The notes below the pieces were generated by a model that worked only from the letters and a program-made list of their open reading frames with translations, was not told where the DNA came from and made no database searches. Position numbers and translations under genes: made by a program. Positions 5,275 to 5,911 of a stretch of DNA of 5,911 bases are shown here, in pieces; positions within the stretch are counted from its first letter, which is position 1, and each line of letters starts with the position of its first letter. Origin of the DNA: an uncultured Anaerosporobacter sp. (GTDB lineage Bacteria > Bacillota > Clostridia > Lachnospirales > Lachnospiraceae); the NCBI GenBank assembly GCA_945787925.1, contig CALZJY010000141.1, positions 1 to 5,911 on the forward strand, written 5' to 3'.

Positions 5275-5894
5275 AGGAGTTTGTCGTATACTTTCTTTGT
5301 ATTCTCATCTCTCTCATCACTTAGGATATAACAGCTGCCATCCTTCTTGTTAATCACAAGGAAGCTTCTATTATCTGGCACGAGACAAAGCTTGCAGCTA
5401 CCATATCCTTCTACCCGAAACGTTCCTCGGTAAATATTGTCCATGGCCGTTCCTGCCTTCTTGCTCGTATGAGGAAGCTCTGCAATCAACTCCACCTTCT
5501 CAATATCTGCAAGGGCTACCGAATACGTTCCTTCAAACTGCTTACATTCCACAGCCTTCTCGGTAAGTGATAACTCTACGGTAGAGAACTCATCCCCAAT
5601 CAGCAAGATACAGCTTCCTGGGATCAGCAATAGCAACAACGCTACAATTACCGCTCCTACCTTGGCTGCTGGTCTTGCCATATTTACGGTAGTGCCAATG
5701 CCCACTCGTTTCTCTACTGCGAAGGAGGAATCGTTCTTATTGTAATAAAACAATCCGTAAATCCAATGATCATCTTCATCAACTACTACGCTCTGGTCTT
5801 CTCCCAGTAAGCGCACTTTTACGCGATACACTTGACATACGATATAATACAGCCACCCAAGCAAAAGAAAGAGATAGACGAATGTCTCAATCAT
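5253..5894 (-). CDS. Membrane protein with DUF5808-like segment and bacterial PH-like domain
   Basis: A 213-residue protein with no assigned function. Helix 1 is at about 4-23. It is followed by DDHWIYGLFYYNKNDSSFAV and EKRVGIGTTVNMARP (41-75), which closely follow the DUF5808 pattern (D-x-x-W-x-x-G-x-F-Y-Y-N ... V-x-K-R-x-G-x-G-x-T-x-N-x-A-R-P). A second helix is at about 79-100. The C-terminal part (105-208) is a beta-rich module with ALADIEKVELIAELP, YRGTFRVEGYGSCKLCLVP and the end KVYDKLL. This resembles small bacterial PH-like domains (bPH_5 type) found on clostridial membrane proteins. ATG 5894-5892 is preceded by AAGGAAG about nine bases upstream, so the gene is probably complete, although its promoter lies outside the window. 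DUF5808 genes in clostridia often sit near GntR-type regulators or SdpI-like proteins; none is visible here. Confidence 0.8.
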   Translation of the reverse strand: MIETFVYLFLLLGWLYYIVCQVYRVKVRLLGEDQSVVVDEDDHWIYGLFYYNKNDSSFAVEKRVGIGTTVNMARPAAKVGAVIVALLLLLIPGSCILLIGDEFSTVELSLTEKAVECKQFEGTYSVALADIEKVELIAELPHTSKKAGTAMDNIYRGTFRVEGYGSCKLCLVPDNRSFLVINKKDGSCYILSDERDENTKKVYDKLLLQLQEL

Positions 5895-5911
5895 GATACG
5901 CTCTTCCTTTT

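Overview
The window looks like chromosomal DNA of a low-to-moderate GC Gram-positive anaerobe, most likely a member of the Clostridia close to Lachnospiraceae. The reasons are a T-box-controlled leuS, strong GGAGG-type ribosome binding sites, short T-tailed hairpin terminators, the sequence style of LeuRS, and DUF5808-like and FHA-like membrane proteins. The genus cannot be fixed from the sequence alone. Every gene I can support lies on the minus strand, so transcription runs from high to low coordinates. No tRNA, rRNA, CRISPR array, insertion sequence or phage gene was recognised.

In transcription order: (1) 5894-5253, a small membrane protein with a DUF5808-like segment and a C-terminal bacterial PH-like domain. 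(2) A 71-bp gap with a possible weak promoter and a 20-codon upstream ORF (5212-5150) that has an excellent SD. This ORF runs out of frame into (3) 5181-4684, a GNAT acetyltransferase whose own start has no visible SD. (4) A strong promoter (4627-4600) and a complete leucine T-box leader: stem I with a CUC specifier, stems II and III, and mutually exclusive antiterminator and terminator (to 4313). (5) An unusual GC-rich, hairpin-rich stretch of about 130 bp (4310-4181) between the T-box terminator and the gene. (6) leuS, leucyl-tRNA synthetase, 4143-1735, closed by a strong terminator near 1604. (7) A clean promoter (1555-1527) driving a four-helix membrane protein that continues, after an apparent -1 frameshift near an A7 run at 809-815, into a degenerate FHA-like domain (ending at 373) and a terminator. 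(8) A promoter inside a nested dyad, then the first 61 codons of a lipoprotein that leaves the window at base 1 and resembles trigger-factor-like peptidyl-prolyl isomerase lipoproteins.

Functionally these look like independent housekeeping or envelope genes rather than one pathway. The clearest regulatory circuit is uncharged tRNA-Leu(GAG) sensing by the T-box, which raises LeuRS synthesis when leucylation falls. The items most worth a second look are the frameshift joining the membrane and FHA-like halves, the GC-rich leader segment before leuS, the small upstream ORF at the acetyltransferase start, and the dyad over the lipoprotein promoter. None of them amounts to clear evidence of a new defence or mobile system.
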